64,000 nucleotides of DNA, from positions 434,001-498,000 of the forward strand of contig JAFDXK010000001.1 in NCBI GenBank assembly GCA_018267965.1, given 5' to 3'. The DNA comes from Bacteroidota bacterium. GTDB lineage: Bacteria > Bacteroidota > Bacteroidia > Chitinophagales > Chitinophagaceae. Positions within the stretch are counted from its first letter, which is position 1, and each line of letters begins with the position of its first letter. The notes beneath the pieces are model-generated. The model saw nothing but the letters and a program-made list of their open reading frames with translations, did not search any database and had not been told where the DNA came from. Both the position numbers and the translations under genes were made by a program. This document shows positions 61,811 to 64,000 of this stretch, piece after piece.

Positions 61811-63472
61811 ATGCTGCAGAAATTAGTCATTAAGAATTACGCTATAATTGATAATCTTGAAATATCACCTGACGGTAATTTGAATACTGTAACGGGTGAG
61901 ACGGGAGCCGGGAAAAGCATCATTCTCGGTGCTTTATCATTGATATTAGGTGATAGAGCCGATACTTCGGTGCTTATAAATAAGACTGAAAAATGTGTAG
62001 TAGAGGCTCATTTTAATGTTTCCGATAATGCAGCTTTTGCCAATACGCTGCATGATGAAGATATAGATAATGAAGAGGTGTGTATCATCAGAAGAGAGAT
62101 AAGCACTGCAGGAAAATCGAGAGCTTTTGTAAATGATACGCCTGTTACGCTGGATGTGTTAAGTAAGCTTACATCGTTATTAGTTGACCTGCAACAGCAA
62201 TTCGGACATCTTGCCTTGCAGGAAGATGCTTTTCAGTTTGATGTGGTAGATGCTATTGCCGGAAATGCGGATTTAAGAAAGAAATACACGTTATCATACA
62301 ATGAGTACAGGCAGAAAAAAGCACAGTTAGAAAAACTGAAGCAAGAGCAGGCAGCATTGCAAAAAGAGGCAGATTATAAGCAGTTTTTACTGAATGAACT
62401 GACAGATGCCAATTTCAAGGAACAGGAAATAGAAAATGCAGACCTGCAGTTGAAACAACTATCTCATGCAGAAAAAATAGTAGCGGCTTTGCAGTCATCA
62501 AGGATGATGTTGGAAGAAGGAGAGCAGCCACTTACGAATGAATTGAAGCGCATGTCGCAACAGTTACAAAGTATAGCAGAAGTGATGCCTGATTCGGTAC
62601 CTGTACAACAACGTATCATGGCAGCATGGGCTGAATTGAAAGATGTGGCATCAGAATTAGAACGATTGGAGTCGAAAGTAAATATAGATGAAAGCCTGAT
62701 GCAGCAATTGCAGGAAAGGATAGATGTAGGGTATAAATTGTTAAAGAAACATGCTGTTCAAACCACTAATGATTTGTTGCAAATACAAGAATCCTTAGCA
62801 ACCGGTATGCAGGGCATGAATGACTTGGGCGATAAAATAAAAACATTAGAAGTTGAATTAACGACTATCTATACAACGCTTAAAAAACTCGCATCAGATA
62901 TTTCAGCAAAACGGCAAAAGGCCATACCCGGTTTTGAAAAAAAGGTGAATGAATTGCTGGCATTGGTAGGAATGCCTAATGCTACTATCCGAATAGTAAT
63001 GGCTGTGTTGGATGAACCAGGTAAGTATGGTGTGGATACAGTTGCGCTTATGCTGGATGCCAATAAAAGCGGACAGTTTCAACCTATATATAAAGCTGCG
63101 TCGGGAGGGGAAATGAGCCGCATTATGCTTTGTATCAAATCCCTCACTGCAAAAGCTATGGATATGCCTACACTCATTTTTGACGAAGTAGATACCGGCA
63201 TATCAGGTGAGGCTGCCAGGCAGGTTGGTTTATTGCTTCGCGAATTGGCAACCTATCATCAGCTTATCTGTATTACACACCAGCCGCAAGTAGCAGCAAA
63301 AGGCACTCGCCATTTTTATGTATATAAAGATGAGAGCAAGGATAAGCGCATTACTACTAAAGTGAAAACACTACAAGCAGATGAACGCATCCTTGCTATT
63401 GCAAAAATGATTGGCGGTGAAACCCCCAGCGATGCCGCTATTCAGAATGCTAAAGAATTAATTGCAGCTTAA
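61811..63472 (+). CDS. recN: DNA repair ATPase RecN
   Basis: RecN is an SMC-like ATPase for double-strand break repair. The 553-residue protein has Walker A TGETGAGKSI near 28-37, a long coiled coil in the centre (about 155-370), and the C-terminal ABC half with SGGEMSRIMLCIKSL and Walker B DEVDTGISGEAA. The start is the ATG at 61811, which begins LQKLVIKNYAIID as in the family; an earlier frame start at 61769 would add 14 unrelated residues. Its end overlaps the convergent gene by four bases. Confidence 0.94.
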   Translation: MLQKLVIKNYAIIDNLEISPDGNLNTVTGETGAGKSIILGALSLILGDRADTSVLINKTEKCVVEAHFNVSDNAAFANTLHDEDIDNEEVCIIRREISTAGKSRAFVNDTPVTLDVLSKLTSLLVDLQQQFGHLALQEDAFQFDVVDAIAGNADLRKKYTLSYNEYRQKKAQLEKLKQEQAALQKEADYKQFLLNELTDANFKEQEIENADLQLKQLSHAEKIVAALQSSRMMLEEGEQPLTNELKRMSQQLQSIAEVMPDSVPVQQRIMAAWAELKDVASELERLESKVNIDESLMQQLQERIDVGYKLLKKHAVQTTNDLLQIQESLATGMQGMNDLGDKIKTLEVELTTIYTTLKKLASDISAKRQKAIPGFEKKVNELLALVGMPNATIRIVMAVLDEPGKYGVDTVALMLDANKSGQFQPIYKAASGGEMSRIMLCIKSLTAKAMDMPTLIFDEVDTGISGEAARQVGLLLRELATYHQLICITHQPQVAAKGTRHFYVYKDESKDKRITTKVKTLQADERILAIAKMIGGETPSDAAIQNAKELIAA

Positions 63473-63975
63473 GGCATAGCAATATCTTTCAGCCGCCTGA
63501 ATTTAACAGGCGCATAGTACCATGAGGTGCCTGTAGTTTTGAAGAACACAGTGTTAGTTATATTTGCAGGCAGGTTTTTGGGCATGCTTGTTTTAGTGCC
63601 ATATACAGGCGTAATTTCTAACGTGTCACCTTTTTTTATTGTAACGGGTAATTTGTCAATTGCTGTATACCAATTATCCCCTTTAGATGGCCCGGGTCCG
63701 GCATCTTTGTTAGTTTTTATTTTGTAAAAATTGCATGCCGTAAAGCCATCGCTGCCGCGCCAGAAAAAGCCACCCGGTGCATATTTGCTTTTCCAAACGA
63801 CTATAACGTGCTGAACGATCTCTGTCTCAGATTCGGGCCTGCCGGGTAATATGTGTTGTTCTGTAGCATCTATTACTTTCAACATAGATGTTCCATCTCT
63901 AAATGCCTTTGTTTGTCCATTTGCCGCAACTGATAATACAAACTGCAACGCTAATACTGTACTATATTTCTTCAT
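63469..63975 (-). CDS. Secreted hypothetical protein
   Basis: The 168-residue protein has a signal peptide (cleavage after GQ near 21). The mature part is beta-rich and contains no catalytic motif that I recognise, but it shows a WRGSDGFTACNFYKI stretch and a TLEITPVYG segment. A short C-terminal stretch AAGTSWYYAPVKFRRL-like is rich in aromatic and basic residues. It has no T9SS sorting domain, so a periplasmic location is most likely. It overlaps the recN stop by four bases tail to tail. Confidence 0.7.
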   Translation of the reverse strand: MKKYSTVLALQFVLSVAANGQTKAFRDGTSMLKVIDATEQHILPGRPESETEIVQHVIVVWKSKYAPGGFFWRGSDGFTACNFYKIKTNKDAGPGPSKGDNWYTAIDKLPVTIKKGDTLEITPVYGTKTSMPKNLPANITNTVFFKTTGTSWYYAPVKFRRLKDIAMP

Positions 63976-64000
63976 TCTACCTTTATCGTTTCTTGTTCTC

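Noticed and set aside
1..64000. tRNA genes, rRNA, CRISPR arrays, insertion sequences, prophage genes
   Set aside because: No cloverleaf-like intergenic sequence, no spaced identical repeats, no transposase or integrase motif and no phage structural genes were seen on either strand.

Overview
The window reads as a typical chromosomal stretch of a Bacteroidota bacterium, most likely in or near the Chitinophagaceae (Chitinophagales). Four proteins end in type IX secretion (T9SS) type A sorting domains, two small secreted proteins resemble the GldM C-terminal domain, and Bacteroidota-restricted families (DUF4835, DUF4296) sit beside coaBC. Intrinsic terminators are plentiful, Shine-Dalgarno sites are mostly absent, and several start sites are preceded by the Bacteroidota -7 element TAnnTTTG. 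I saw no tRNA or rRNA gene, CRISPR array, insertion sequence, prophage or conjugative gene. Coding density is high and most intergenic gaps are under 250 bases.

Layout. 1-4138: the 3' part of an M1 metallopeptidase joined to an outer-membrane-barrel-like C-terminus, a small secreted protein and an orphan T9SS sorting-domain remnant. 4360-9595: a long PurF variant, a LysE-type exporter, TsaE and a CopA-type P1B ATPase. 9697-15893: a secreted HEXXH peptidase, the first UvrA and a polyprenyl diphosphate synthase. 16129-22739: a very highly expressed OmpA-type outer membrane protein, an amino-sugar kinase-like ATPase, a CtpA-type S41 protease, a stand-alone HsdR_N-type protein and a dipeptide-type ABC ATPase with two fused domains. 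22736-26541: an acetyltransferase, a second full-length UvrA and a lipoprotein.

26594-37739 is an accessory-like stretch of T9SS cargo, a polytopic protein, a methyltransferase, a 7TM-PAS histidine kinase, acetyltransferases, a 53-residue lipoprotein, YceI, an acyl-CoA dehydrogenase, the two GldM-C-like proteins and a gene-poor gap that looks like a small RNA locus. 37849-49280 holds a VOC protein, a DEAD-box helicase with DbpA domain, an RlpA-like protein, a SET-domain protein, pterin dehydratase, an ORFan, an M14 carboxypeptidase, an ECF sigma/anti-sigma pair, the coaBC-DUF4835-DUF4296 run and an aminotransferase. 49345-64000 holds a membrane-tethered receiver protein next to a TPR hybrid kinase, a large BNR/sortilin-type T9SS protein, SecA, a secreted triple-repeat protein, RlmI and RecN.

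How the genes connect. SecA exports the many signal-peptide proteins and T9SS then takes the sorting-domain proteins to the surface. UvrA (twice) and RecN serve DNA repair. PurF, CoaBC, the polyprenyl synthase and the aminotransferase are housekeeping metabolism. The two histidine kinases and the ECF pair form the regulatory layer. I found no clearly new multi-gene system. The best candidates for something undescribed are the orphan terminator and structured RNA at about 35220-35415, the duplicated stand-alone GldM-C domains, the output-less membrane-anchored receiver beside the hybrid kinase, and the M1 peptidase-barrel fusion.
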